A program made the translations under genes and the position numbers. The notes beneath the pieces were generated by a model. The model had not been told where the DNA came from. It was given only the letters and a program-made list of their open reading frames with translations, and did no database searches. From Cladosporium sp. IMV 00045 (Eukaryota; Ascomycota; Dothideomycetes; Cladosporiales; Cladosporiaceae): 64,000 nucleotides of DNA. The DNA is taken from positions 92,295-156,294 of the forward strand of contig MSJI02000926.1 in the NCBI GenBank assembly GCA_001931905.2, read 5' to 3'. Positions 11,695-22,006 of the stretch are shown one piece after another (position 1 is the stretch's first letter; every line of letters starts with the position of its first letter).

Positions 11695-12849
11695 AGTAAC
11701 GCCCAAAGTCCGCACAGTCCGTACGAAACGCTTGCAAAAGCGCACCACATAGGAAGTCCACCGACGGGTTTCAAGAACCCATGGCCATCAGCAGAAGACG
11801 ACCACACTTTCCGAGAGATCCTCGCCACAAGATTCGGTCCTGAGAGGAATTTTGTACCCGTTCCCCAAGGCCCAAACGGATCAAGGTCAGAAGAACTCGT
11901 AGCGATACGAACTCCGGACTTTGGTCAGGACAGACGAGACAAACTGCGCGCGACATGGATCGGACACGCTTCGGTTCTTGTAGAATTTCCTGTGATGGAG
12001 GGAGCAACAAGGGGTTTTCGCATCCTCTTCGACCCGGTCTTCAGCGATCGTACGAGTCCCTCCAGCTGGTTTGGTCCGAAAAGATACAGTCCCACGCCTT
12101 GCACCATTGATGAGCTTCCGGAAGTCGACCTCATCTGCATTTCGCACAATCATTACGATCACCTAGATCACGATACAGTCAAGAAGCTGTACCTGAAGAA
12201 GCAAGGGACTATGCACTTTTTCGTCGCTTTGGGCATTGAAAGCTGGTTCCAGCAGCATGTCAACTGCCAGGACGACGAGATAACCGAACTGGACTGGTGG
12301 CAGCGGTGCTCTGTCGAAGTGCCGGAAATTGGCAGCGTCGACTTGACATGCACGCCAGCCCAACATTTCTCTCGTCGCACCCCGTTCGATGGGGGTCAGA
12401 CACTATGGTGTTCGTGGGCTGTGGAAGGGGCAGGGAAGAAGTTCTATTTCTCGGGCGACACGGGCTATCAGGCCGCGAAAGCTCCCTCGCCATGCCCTGC
12501 GTTCAAAGACATCGGCGATACCCTTGGTCCTTTCGACCTTGCCTTCCTACCAATTGGTCTTTACAGCCCGCCAAATTTCATGGGCAGTGTACATGCAACG
12601 CCTGAACAAAGTCTACGCATACACAAAGACATCAAGAGCAGACTCAGCATCGGTATGCATTACGGGACCGTCAGAGGGGGCTTGAGTGGGCAATATGAAG
12701 ATGTACGGGAGCCGCCTAAGAGATGGCGGCAAGCTGCTCTGGAAATCGACGCCTGGCGTGGGGGTGGCATCGCCGGTGATGGTGACCAAGTGGACTGCAC
12801 CAACGAGGGCGTTGGCCTTTGCCATATTGGTGAGACGGTTGGTGTGTAA
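11695..12849 (+). CDS. NAPE-PLD-like metallo-beta-lactamase-fold hydrolase, N-terminus unresolved
   Basis: The conserved frame is open from 11695 to the stop at 12847-12849 (384 codons plus stop). It starts with family sequence (GFKNPWPS, TWIGHASVLVEFP) before any in-frame ATG; the first one, at 11995, would cut into the fold. The metal-binding motif SHNHYDHLDH is intact, as are TPAQHFSRR, FSGDTGY and GMHYGTVRGG, so the catalytic core looks functional. Relatives hydrolyse N-acyl phosphatidylethanolamines to N-acylethanolamines. Activity on that lipid is inferred from family only. An ATG at 11675 opens a different frame (MSPPGIRVTP) whose start resembles the expected N-terminus. A 1-nt frameshift near 11717-11740, or an unseen intron, may therefore separate start and body. 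Confidence 0.78.
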   Translation, partial: SNAQSPHSPYETLAKAHHIGSPPTGFKNPWPSAEDDHTFREILATRFGPERNFVPVPQGPNGSRSEELVAIRTPDFGQDRRDKLRATWIGHASVLVEFPVMEGATRGFRILFDPVFSDRTSPSSWFGPKRYSPTPCTIDELPEVDLICISHNHYDHLDHDTVKKLYLKKQGTMHFFVALGIESWFQQHVNCQDDEITELDWWQRCSVEVPEIGSVDLTCTPAQHFSRRTPFDGGQTLWCSWAVEGAGKKFYFSGDTGYQAAKAPSPCPAFKDIGDTLGPFDLAFLPIGLYSPPNFMGSVHATPEQSLRIHKDIKSRLSIGMHYGTVRGGLSGQYEDVREPPKRWRQAALEIDAWRGGGIAGDGDQVDCTNEGVGLCHIGETVGV

Positions 12850-13052
12850 GCAGATCTTCATGGGGCGGTCTCTCAGGACAGCGGATTTGACCCAATCCCA
12901 TCCAACACTTTGGCAATATCAACCCCATCGACGAAGATAGCACCACCCCCAGCCTGGCATAAAATGTCGAGACTGCCGGGCATTCCTCTCCGTCTCTCAC
13001 TCACAACCCACATCCTATTTTCCCAGCTTTTGCACATACCTCCATCTACACC
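12850..13052. promoter_or_regulatory. Short intergenic region upstream of a membrane-anchored hypothetical gene
   Basis: This 203-bp stretch carries the 3' end of the hydrolase gene and the promoter of the next. It ends in a pyrimidine-rich leader just before the ATG at 13053. No motif is identified. Confidence 0.35.
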
Positions 13053-13562
13053 ATGGCTTTCGTCAGGAGCACCGTCTACATCCAAGCGGTAGACTCCATG
13101 TCACCAATGCCGGCGGTCCCCTTCCTGGACATCTCAGGATCCAGCAGGCACACCTGCCCACCTCCCTCGCCAGAGAACGAAAATCTCAGCGGCGAGAGCA
13201 ACGAAGAGGCGCCACCATACAGCGCCGAACCAGGCCCCGGCGAATGCACCCAAATGCAAGCGCCTCCGCCAGGATACAGTCGCCTTCCCCCCCTCGGTCC
13301 CGGCGTGCGCAGAGTCAGATTTGTGCTGGACGTCGAGGAAATCACCGACGTCCGCGTGCGCGAGGACGTCGGGCTGATGGAGTTCGACGATGACGTCGAG
13401 CTGGGAGTGGTGCGTCGACGCCTCTTGGACGGTCGCGGCGTTGCTCCCATCGCGACCTCGTCTCGCTGGCAGCGCGTTTATCGGCGCCACCGTTTGCAGT
13501 TCCTGGCCCTGGCGATGATACTCGCCATGGTTTTTGGTGTGGGCTTGGCTCGCTCTGCTTGA
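13053..13562 (+). CDS. Hypothetical protein with C-terminal membrane anchor
   Basis: A 169-residue frame of unknown family. The N-terminal half is disordered and Pro-rich (PPPSPE, APPYSAEPG, APPPGYSRLPP). A structured acidic stretch follows (RRVRFVLDVEEITDVRVREDV), then a basic patch (RWQRVYRRHR). It ends with one hydrophobic helix at about residues 148-166 (LQFLALAMILAMVFGVG), just before the C-terminus. This layout suggests a tail-anchored or single-pass membrane protein with a cytosolic PY-like, Pro-rich domain. The start could also be the Met at residue 16 or 19. Coding support is the long frame, the leader and the coherent domain layout; no homolog is recognised. Confidence 0.5.
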   Translation: MAFVRSTVYIQAVDSMSPMPAVPFLDISGSSRHTCPPPSPENENLSGESNEEAPPYSAEPGPGECTQMQAPPPGYSRLPPLGPGVRRVRFVLDVEEITDVRVREDVGLMEFDDDVELGVVRRRLLDGRGVAPIATSSRWQRVYRRHRLQFLALAMILAMVFGVGLARSA

Positions 13563-13995
13563 GGTTTGTTGAGTCTGTTAGGTCGACTGCGATACATGCT
13601 GACGTGTTGCAGGGAGCAATGAGAACGGTCTTGGTTGTCTGGTTGGGCTCGTGCCTTCATGCGCCGTAAAATGGGGATGTCAGGGTACGGGAAGGCATTG
13701 CGTCTCCGGAAGTGTGGGATCTCCAGTTCGAAGCCAGATTTTTGTGCTTATATCATCAAGCTTCTTCTTAAAGTTCCGTGTCAGCATTCGTAGAGGAGAG
13801 GGGCCAAAGGGGCTACGAGTGGGAAGAAGATCTTTCGCGCAAAGTACCAACCACACAAACCCAACAATCCCACCCCCAACCCCCACCTCCACCAATACCC
13901 CCTCCCAATCATCATCTCAAACCCCCTCCCCAAACCCCAAACCCCCAAATCAAAACCAAACACAACACCCCATCAAAATCAAAATCCCAAACTCT

Positions 13996-14435
13996 TCAAC
14001 AACGCCTCTTACACTTCGGGCTAGCATCCTCAAGCAAGTGACTGAGCATACAGAAATTCTTCCTATCATCCCCACCCGTCTCGTGCGAGCACATATCCTT
14101 GTACTTCGTCTTATCGGCCTTCCAAGTGCCCTTGCAGATGGCCCGCGTGCGGTAGTCGTCGACGGCGCCGCGGCGGGAGAGGAGTTTGTCCTCTGGTGGG
14201 GGGTTAGTGTCGTTGCTTTACATTATGCACGTGGCGATTTGTACTGGTTGAGGGAGAGGGTGGTGGCTGCTTGCTTACCGGACTCAGCGTGCGCTTCGAT
14301 CTTCACGGCTGCGGCACCGGTCCATTTCGTGCATGGCGGGCTGCGAACGAGGCCGGTGCAGTGAGGTGGGATTTGCCTTGCTGAGGTGAGGCTGCTGGCT
14401 GCTGCCAGGGTGAGGAGGAGTTGGGTCTGTTGCAT
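13996..14435 (-). CDS. Small secreted cysteine-rich protein (candidate effector)
   Basis: Two exons on the minus strand, 14279-14435 and 13996-14192, flank an 86-nt intron with GTAAGC donor, CACTAAC branch site and CACCAG acceptor. The spliced frame gives 117 residues. The N-terminus is a clean signal peptide (MQQTQLLLTLAAASSLTSA, cleavage probably before RQ). The mature part is small and basic and has seven cysteines (HCTG, PPCTK, AICKG, DMCSH, NFCML, KCKRRC). No known domain is recognised. Size, secretion signal and cysteine content fit secreted virulence or antimicrobial proteins of fungi, but they also fit other small extracellular proteins. The ATG at 14477 adds 14 residues before the signal peptide and is less likely. 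Confidence 0.62.
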
Positions 14436-15074
14436 TTTGGGAGTGGCGTCGTTTCTTGGTGGAAATGACGACGCCAAGGCATGGAACGACGAAGGAGGAA
14501 CGAGGGGGACAGAGAGAGCGTATTTCTATACCGTGCGTTCGCCACTGTGTGCTCGGTGTATACACGTTGCATCGTTTACGAATTCGCTTTTGTTGAAATC
14601 GATTGGTTTTTACGTGGCTTTATTTCGAGCAAGGAGTATATGCTGACCTAGATCATGGTCATGGAAAGCCTGTGAGTATGCCATAGACTTGCTGTGACAA
14701 GTCAGAAGAGAGGTCAGCATCAATTTGGACGGCTACCCGCTCTGCCTTTGGGTGGAAAAGAAAATCACGGGGTATACATTTCATCTCAGTCGCCGCAGTC
14801 GAGGCCCCCAATAGGCAACACGTTCACATCGATGCATAAGGTGCTCAAAGGGGAAGGTATGTGCGAGATCATTCCATGCGAACATTAGTATACTATCAAA
14901 GAAAAAGCAAAGGGTATCTATCTAATTTGAGAGGAGTAAGCAGAAAACGCCGAAAAGTCCCTCTCCAAAATCGAATCCCGTTGAACGCCTCAAATCAAAA
15001 AAAGAAAATAATCACCCGAGCCAGAACACCATCTTTCCCCCAATGTACTGTCCACCATTTGAAGACACTCCCAA
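14436..15074. other. Intergenic region, no gene seen
   Basis: A 639-bp stretch between the secreted-protein start and the 3' end of the MATH/RING gene. It should hold the promoter of the former and the 3' UTR of the latter. I find no supported frame or repeat. Confidence 0.4.
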
Positions 15075-17819
15075 TCACTCCATGCTGACCTTCACGCCGT
15101 AAAGTTCCAACCTCGCCAAGACCCTCTTACGGCACACGGGACACGTTTCAATCTGCGCCGCACACTCCTTGCACGCCAGTACATGGCCGCACTCGTAGAA
15201 AGCAGTGGTCATGTCTTTCTCGTAGCAAATCTGGCAGCGGCCCTTGTCTTCGTCGGTGACGGTGCCGCGGAGCACGAACTTGCCGGACCGCTTGCCTTCC
15301 TTCCAGCCGCCCTCGAAGACGTTGCCGGTTGCGAATTCGGTGTAGACGCCCTGGCCGTGGTGTTTGCCGTCCAGCCAGTCGCCGGTGTACGTGTTGCCGC
15401 TGGTGGCGTAGGTCATTGTACCCTTGCCGGATGGGAGGCCACGGACGAAACTGCCTTTGTATTCGTTTCCGTTGGTGTGGATTAGATGTCCTTGGCCGTG
15501 GTAGACTTTGCTTTCCAAGAGCGTGGAGCCTCGGTAGTAATCGCCAGAGAAGTAGTTGACGGTGATGACTCGTGTCGGCACGGGAAGTTGGAGGAGGTCT
15601 TTGTACTCTCGCTTTTCAGCGGCTATGCCATTGGCAGCAGCATCGAGAGCGGTGTTGACATGGACGGGCGTATGACTGCCATCTTCTTCCACGTCACTCA
15701 TTACAACATCATCGCCGTCCATACCACCGCGTTCCAGCTCAGAAGAGTGCTGTGCATGAGTTGGCAAAGGTGGGGGAGTTCCGTTGATGAAGGCCCCGAA
15801 GTCGATGACATTGGCAGCAGGATTGTTGTTCTTCTCGACATCACGCGGCGCCTTGGTAGGATTGTCTCCGCCGTTCGTTCCATCATGTGCCCGACGCGGC
15901 TTTCGAACAGCCTCCGGAACATCCCACTGCTCCTCATCTGGCAACGCAAACGTGTATGCGGATATATCGTCACGTACGTACATGACTAGATAAGGAACGG
16001 CGTCCTTGGCTGCCGCATCAGCCAGTGGGGGTCTGTGGTAGCCATACTCAGCGCCGTAAGCGGGAGGGCTGCGTTTGGAGTCTCCCTTCATTGCTTGTTT
16101 CTGAGTCAAGCACTTCACAATACCGGCATCGTAGGCATACCATCCGTATCCTGGTCCTCCCGGACGGACCAGAGGAGTATAATTGTTGGTTCCAAGCGGT
16201 CCGGAATGCTTGATGAAAGCATAGAGCGAGTATGGCACACCATTGTATTCGATGTGATCATTGAGGTCGACGGAATTACTGAGTTTCTCCCACTTTCGCT
16301 TCGACTTGTTGAACTGCTGGCGCTCGAGCTCCACGGTAAGGATTGCCGGGGTATTGGAGGTATGAGAGGGTTTCGTCATGTTGAGAGCTTCTTGAACAGA
16401 TGAGCATGCCTTCGTGCTCAAGCGCTTGTCGCATAGGGGCAAGCTCAAAGGCCTGAAGCTGGCAAACAGATCCTCGAAGCTGGCGACGAACTCCGAAGAA
16501 GACTCCCACTGGATTTGCTCACTGATCTTTTGCCAAATTTCGACGACATCGCATCCCTCTGGCAGGATCGAATGTTTCAGGTGTTTTCTTTTCAAGCGGC
16601 GGTTCAGGAACTTATCCAAGAATGTTTGCAAAAGTACAAAAAGTGTGTTGTCGGATTTGTGCTTGTAGAGCAGATCACGGAACGGACGAAGGTGCAACAG
16701 GGGTACCACAGCTGCAATTTCTGCAGAAAGACTGTCGAAAGGACGGATGCCCGTGGCAGCGAGGCTGGCATCCGTACTCGGGAAATCGTTATCCCACTTG
16801 CAACCAGTAGGGTCCTCGACGACCCTGATATAGGCTGAGAAACCAAGCTTGTCATCGCGAAGGAGGGCCTGACGCTGCCCATGGTTACGCATTGGGAACT
16901 CAGGACGTGCACTTCGTGTGAAGTATTTCCATCCGAAGTCGGCAGCTTTCTTGTGGTACTGGTGAGCATCCGTTTTCGACTCGTAGACCCGAGGTTCGGT
17001 GGGATTGTACATCACCACTGATACCTGCGCTGCGACAGAGTTTCTTTTCGTCATCTTTGGCGAGCCCGCAAGAACAGGCAATGCCGGACTCGACATTTCA
17101 GATCTGTCCTTGAATTCCGGATTCAGCATCGTTACGTTCTCGAGGTAGACGCTGAGGTAATCTGTGCGGTTGCCCTTTGGATAGAATTTGATTTGCCAGT
17201 CGTAGCCACCAATACGAACGATGGGCGACTTCATGATCAATTCCTTGTTCGGCTTTTCTTTGGTGCCGTTGAAGTGGTCTACTAGCCAGTCGATGCGGCC
17301 ACTCTGTCCGGGAATCAAGCTTGGATCATCCAGATCAAAGAACGTCTCCTTCTCCCAGTAAGAGTGGTCCAGAGCGCTGTGTTCCTCTTTTGACTCGATG
17401 TACTTCAGCTCATCGTCGCATGGGAGACTTTTGTCTTCTTCGATCGGATGCCAGCCAAACGAGGGCTCTTGCTGTCCGTCCTCTCCATCTTCTTCGTCGT
17501 CCTCGTCATCGTCGTCTTCTTCACCACCGCCGCTACCATCCTCGCCATCCTGGTCTTCTGACTGAGACTGCGGCGCTGCCGGTACTGGTGGGTTCTGCCT
17601 ATCTGCCGCACCATCTGGAAGTTCTTCTCGAAAAACGGACATCGCCGCCGGCGGAGGCGGCGCGATCATGGTAGAATGTGAGAGTTCCATAGCGGAAGCG
17701 GTCGTTGGTGATTCAGGCATGTTGTTCTCATGTACAAGGTAAGCTGGAGGAGTGAAGGAGCCAGACTCGGAGAGCGGCTGGAAGGTCTGTATCGGTGGGA
17801 GGTGGGGTGGACTAGCCAT
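15075..17819 (-). CDS. MATH / degenerate USP / MORN / RING protein, probable ubiquitin ligase
   Basis: A single 914-residue frame. After a disordered, acidic N-terminus (DDDDEDDEEDGEDG near residue 105) comes a MATH/TRAF-like region at about 120-345 (FGWHPIEED, VRIGGYDWQIKFYPKGN, YLSVYLENV). Residues ~350-645 resemble a USP deubiquitinase fold as in USP7: PAILTVELERQQF, YSLYAFIKHSG, YGWYAYDAGIVKC, VPYLVMYVRDD. However, the catalytic GHY is replaced by NNY and no Cys box is visible, so it should be catalytically dead. MORN repeats follow at about 763-852 (YHGQGHLIH, YKGSFVRGLPSGKG, YTGDWLDGKHHGQG, FEGGWKEGKRSGK). A C3HC4 RING ends the protein at about 861-900 (CQICYEKD, CGHVLACKEC, CPVCRKR). 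The RING implies E3 activity and the MATH and pseudo-USP parts imply substrate or ubiquitin binding; both are inferences. Confidence 0.85.
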   Translation of the reverse strand: MASPPHLPPIQTFQPLSESGSFTPPAYLVHENNMPESPTTASAMELSHSTMIAPPPPAAMSVFREELPDGAADRQNPPVPAAPQSQSEDQDGEDGSGGGEEDDDDEDDEEDGEDGQQEPSFGWHPIEEDKSLPCDDELKYIESKEEHSALDHSYWEKETFFDLDDPSLIPGQSGRIDWLVDHFNGTKEKPNKELIMKSPIVRIGGYDWQIKFYPKGNRTDYLSVYLENVTMLNPEFKDRSEMSSPALPVLAGSPKMTKRNSVAAQVSVVMYNPTEPRVYESKTDAHQYHKKAADFGWKYFTRSARPEFPMRNHGQRQALLRDDKLGFSAYIRVVEDPTGCKWDNDFPSTDASLAATGIRPFDSLSAEIAAVVPLLHLRPFRDLLYKHKSDNTLFVLLQTFLDKFLNRRLKRKHLKHSILPEGCDVVEIWQKISEQIQWESSSEFVASFEDLFASFRPLSLPLCDKRLSTKACSSVQEALNMTKPSHTSNTPAILTVELERQQFNKSKRKWEKLSNSVDLNDHIEYNGVPYSLYAFIKHSGPLGTNNYTPLVRPGGPGYGWYAYDAGIVKCLTQKQAMKGDSKRSPPAYGAEYGYHRPPLADAAAKDAVPYLVMYVRDDISAYTFALPDEEQWDVPEAVRKPRRAHDGTNGGDNPTKAPRDVEKNNNPAANVIDFGAFINGTPPPLPTHAQHSSELERGGMDGDDVVMSDVEEDGSHTPVHVNTALDAAANGIAAEKREYKDLLQLPVPTRVITVNYFSGDYYRGSTLLESKVYHGQGHLIHTNGNEYKGSFVRGLPSGKGTMTYATSGNTYTGDWLDGKHHGQGVYTEFATGNVFEGGWKEGKRSGKFVLRGTVTDEDKGRCQICYEKDMTTAFYECGHVLACKECAAQIETCPVCRKRVLARLELYGVKVSME

Positions 17820-18726
17820 GATTTCAGGCAGCCGTGCTGGATACTGAGCTCGGTGTCACTAAGATAGAGACCTCTCAGTGACGTATTTGTCGAGCCTGAG
17901 GTTGCCGCCGAGCGGTGTTCTAGTCACGGCGCAGCACTGTGCCCGTCACAACGGCGTGAAGGCAAGTCGCTAGTGAAGCTGCATGTGACGAGAGAGTGGT
18001 CGTTTGCTGCAGAGCAAGTTGGAATGAGCAAGAGAGGAAAAGCAGCAAATTTTGGTCGAGGCTAAGAGGAGGACAGTGGCGAGTGAGAGTCTAGTAGTGC
18101 ACAGCAGTTATGCAACATTGCCAGACGACGCAGGTCGCAGCGGGTTGATACATCAAGAGTAAGAGTAAGGTAAGGCAGTAGTAAAGGTAGAGCTGGTGGG
18201 CTCAAAAGCGGGTCCAGAGAGCGAGCGGGACGTGCCTAGCGTGCGGGGAGGCGGCCTACCATCTATCTAGCACCGTCAGGGTAGAGTCGTTGGGAGAGAC
18301 TGCAGTTGTGACAGCTGCCCTGCTGATATATCGAGCAAGGACTGGCAGATTGATGAGATGAAAAACCCTCGTTGCTGGTGATGACTCCAACCCTCAACAA
18401 CAAAACAGAATTCTTTCCTCAGCCTGTATGCTTGGACACAGCCAAACCCGCACCCGAGAGCTTCCGCCACCAAATCTTCTGCGCTTTGAAACTCTCCACA
18501 CACAGCAAAAGCCCTCGCGCCGCAAGCGCCTCAGCCGCGTGTTCATGCGCAGTCTGTCCCACGCATGCAGTCCCCTGCCTGGACGTGCTGCGGTGGCTGC
18601 AGATGTCGTTTGGGCGCTGTTTTGAATACGTACATGTACATTAAGGCGCAGCAAGCTGGCGCGCGGCATGCCCGGGTTGCCCGAATGACGTTATGAAGGC
18701 GTCTCGACCCTCCATGTACGCATGTC
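17820..18726. other. Intergenic region upstream of the MATH/RING gene
   Basis: A 907-bp stretch between two minus-strand genes. It contains the promoter and leader of the MATH/RING gene and the 3' UTR of deoxyhypusine synthase. Open frames within it (for example 18372-18644) lack any recognisable feature and I do not call them. Confidence 0.4.
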
Positions 18727-19935
18727 TTATTGATCCTTTGCAGCTTCCTGGTTTGCTTTGGCAAAGGAGGCGGCAACAATCAATGGGAAAGCGATGGTTG
18801 CCTCGGCGTAAACCTGAGATACACCAGTCAGCGATTTGTCTCGGATCCACATGGGATTACAAAGTCACACATACCTTCACGTTCTCGGCGTCGGGCTTGA
18901 TCTTACCCCAGCTGACTGCCTCATCCGGTCTGGCACCAGCGTCAGATCCGTCGAACTCCTGGCCGGTGTTGATATACACGGCGCTCTCGGCACCATTACG
19001 CATCAGGCAAGCATTAGCAATGTGGTGCTTGACAATGCCACCACCCAGGATTATCATGCCTGCACGCTTGGCCCTGACAGCCATTGTATTGATCTTGCGG
19101 ATGTCCTCGACGATGTCGACTCGCAATTGTTCGGGCGAGGACTTGAATGTGTGAAAGTAGAGCATGTCGCCCAGGCTGCCGTCTGTGATCGCAGGGCAGA
19201 AAACCGGGATGTCGTTCTTCCATGCCCAGTAATAGACAGAGCGCTCATCATTGATTTCTTTGCCGAGGCGAGCGATGATCTTACTAGGCGTCCAGTGGAA
19301 AGGCTCTTCCGTCTTTTTGCTCGCCTCTTGCTCCTCGAGCATCTTATCCAGAATGGGGACGATCCAATCCTCGAATGCGCAGTAGTTGCTGTTTGGCACA
19401 AACAGATTGCCAATACGGTTCATGCCTTGTTTTCGCAGAGCGGGCCCGGCAGCAGTGAAAGTTCCAAGGTAGGTCGGGGCCAGACATTTGATGAAATCTT
19501 CTTCGACGCCACCGGCCGTGGTCACGATGGCAGAGATGTGCTTATGCTGAACCAGCCACCGGAGTGTCTCCCTCAGACCAGAGGAGATGAGATTGCTAGT
19601 GTATCCAAGGAAAATTGTAGTCTTATCTCCGGTCTCTGGGTCTCGCCAGGTCCTCTACAGATCCGAAACACTCAGCTCGAGTCACGACGAAAATTCTGAA
19701 AAGTGTTCATGTGCTTACATACCATGCCATCTACGATTTTGGAAGCCTGACCGATTGAGCTCGCCTGGAAGCCCATCTGTGTCATGTTTTCAACCAATTC
19801 CGCCACCGTGATATCGCGGTCCTTGAATTCATTGAAATCGAGACCTTTCACCGGCATAGCTCCCTCAGGTACTGGGTCTGAAGGCTTCAGAACAGCATCC
19901 GTTGCGCCAGAAGGCGCAGCACCGTTTGCAGCCAT
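18727..19935 (-). CDS. DYS1: Deoxyhypusine synthase
   Basis: Three exons are inferred on the minus strand: 19723-19935, 18875-19654 and 18727-18813, with introns of 68 and 61 nt (donors GTATGT in both; acceptors CTGTAG and CTCAG). The spliced product has 359 residues, close to the usual ~370. Family signatures are [70 protein letters not shown] and [18 protein letters not shown]. The catalytic-lysine segment SWGKI is also present. The enzyme transfers the aminobutyl group of spermidine to one lysine of eIF5A in an NAD-dependent reaction, the first step of hypusine formation in the cytosol. The gene is divergent from the Snt1-like copy A. Confidence 0.95.
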
Positions 19936-22006
19936 GGTGAGATTTTTAATGTTATTCTTGCGTTGGGAGTATTGACGATTTTATCGAATTCGTGACACTT
20001 CTTTTTTGGGAGATTTTTCGGTGACGGATCGATATGCGAGACTTGGCACAGAAGAAAGACCCCCGGCTCGCGGGAGGAAGGTTTGAAACGAGTGGAGGTG
20101 GTCCCGAAGAATTTAGCTTTGCCCACGCGGTGTGGTAGGTTCCACACAGCGATCCCTCGACTCACCGTGACCGCGTTGTCTCCGCAAAGGAGCCACCGTG
20201 GCACCTAGGATTCAAAGTACAGTGCGTTGAATGCTATGTCTGCAGTCCTCTGGTATTGGGGTGGGGGTGCATCACTTGCTGCCAGAATTTTGCATGTGCC
20301 CTCCAGCCAGTCGTGTTTCTCCGCCACGACCCTTCGGAAAGCCCTGCGTGAAATGTAAGGGACTTGAGTTTGCGGTTTGCAGGACATCATTACGACATGG
20401 GACACACGGGCCTCGCCTTGTTCACTTGACGGCTGGACGGCTGACGGGCACTAATGCGCGAACTTTGTCCTTGTCCTGGTCTTTCAGATGCATGCCGATG
20501 TGGCACGCCCAATCTCTCTGCATGCACGGCATGGGCCTTTGAGATCTTCCCAGCCTCTGCAGCGACAGAACTGTGTCCACGGAGCGAAGTAGAGTACACA
20601 ACCCGTGCTGACAACACCCCCTCTGCACTGCATCTCGTCGCTCCTCCACTGGCAGACCGCTTCGATGTGGCGGAGTTCGCACCGTGGCAGCAACAAGCCA
20701 CGGGCAAAAGTGTATCTGCGACGTTGGCTGCACAAGCGATTTCGAATTACGGGTGGCTGCAGATGGACAGCGCCGGCGAGCGCTTCGACCCGGGTGAGCG
20801 GTCGCCATCATTGGCTGCAGGTGGCATTCGAGAAAGGCCCCAGTGCCGCCTTGGTGGTGAGCCTGTGGTGATGAATCTGATGATCCGCGCCAGGTGGAGC
20901 GAGCGGAGGAAGGGAGAGCCACGCGCCACACCAACGGACGATTATTGTTAGTTTAGCTGCCCAGACGCACGCTTCCTCTTCCCGCACTCGGCCCTCGCTC
21001 CCAATCTCGAGCCAAACCCTGCCGGGTCATCATCGTTGCTTAGTTCGCTGGCATCTGCTGGCTCTAGCCCCAGGCTGCCGGCGAGCGAGAAGTTGGGAGT
21101 GGTGCTGCTTTGGATGTGGACGTGCCTTTCTTCCTCTGACACCGCCGTACACGAACCGTGAAAGATCTCTTCATCACCTCCAGACGCGCCAAGCCGACAT
21201 CCATTGCGAGCGGCGGTCCTGGATTCATCTGCCCCTTTGACTCTTGTTGTTCCCCTGCGGCCCGCCGGCATTCTGTCCCCTCGGGCAGTCGACTGCAGAT
21301 TCGTCCCAGCACAGCCGCTTGAGTGCTGCTTGCGCCGAGAAACACATCCCTCACCCAGTGCCAGCAGCAGAAGCTAAGCCTGAGCCGTCTCATCACCACC
21401 ATCGGCGGCAGAGCAGACGACAACGAAGAAGACGTGCCCGCCAGCGAGACGCCGTAGAGTGGTGACGAAAAACAGACTCGCCGCCCAAGCAGAGCGTCTC
21501 CTCGCGCGCCTTACTTGCCTGCCCTGCCCTGCCTTACTACTGGACCTGACCTCGCTCACACACTTCGACTCTCCACACTACTTTGTAAGGGAACACCGCA
21601 TTCGACGCAGGAGGCCCGAGCTCACGGCAGGCTAATTTAGGTCCCGCTGCCGAACACCGCGCACCTTCAGTCTCAAACGGCAAAGAATCAAAGACGCAGT
21701 TTCGCGAAACACGACATCGCCCAGACCTCGTTTTGCAGGTGTCGCTGCGCCATCACCACCACCACACGCATCTGTCCGTCGTCGCTTCGCTCTTCACCAC
21801 CAGCGTCGCGACACGGCCCTATCCCCCCTCATCTCCATCCTTCCGTCCATCAATCAATCTTGCACGCGCGCGTGCAGGGCTGCAGCTGCTGTAGCGTCTC
21901 GGCTCCTGCCCGGTGGCGCTTAAACCTCACCTCATCCTTCCATCCCCCCCGCCCGCGCACCGGCGACACACGCATGGCCACGACCCATTGCTAAACACCA
22001 TCGTCA
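19936..22006. promoter_or_regulatory. 2-kb divergent region between deoxyhypusine synthase and Snt1-like copy A
   Basis: This 2071-bp gene-free stretch must carry both promoters. The half nearest the Snt1-like start is pyrimidine-rich with many CACC/CCATC runs, consistent with a long 5' leader. Open frames within it on both strands (for example 20422-20934 and 20454-20951) overlap each other and show no recognisable protein. A 16-bp perfect palindrome lies at 21861-21876. Confidence 0.45.
21861..21876. promoter_or_regulatory. 16-bp perfect palindrome upstream of Snt1-like copy A
   Basis: TGCACGCGCGCGTGCA is its own reverse complement and sits 131 bp before the copy A start codon. It could be a binding site for a dimeric factor or a leader hairpin. 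The observation is direct; the function is speculative. Confidence 0.3.

Noticed and set aside
20422..20951. Overlapping frames of 165-170 codons on both strands in the DHS/Snt1 gap
   Set aside because: The frames overlap each other on opposite strands, resemble no protein, and lie in what should be promoter and leader.
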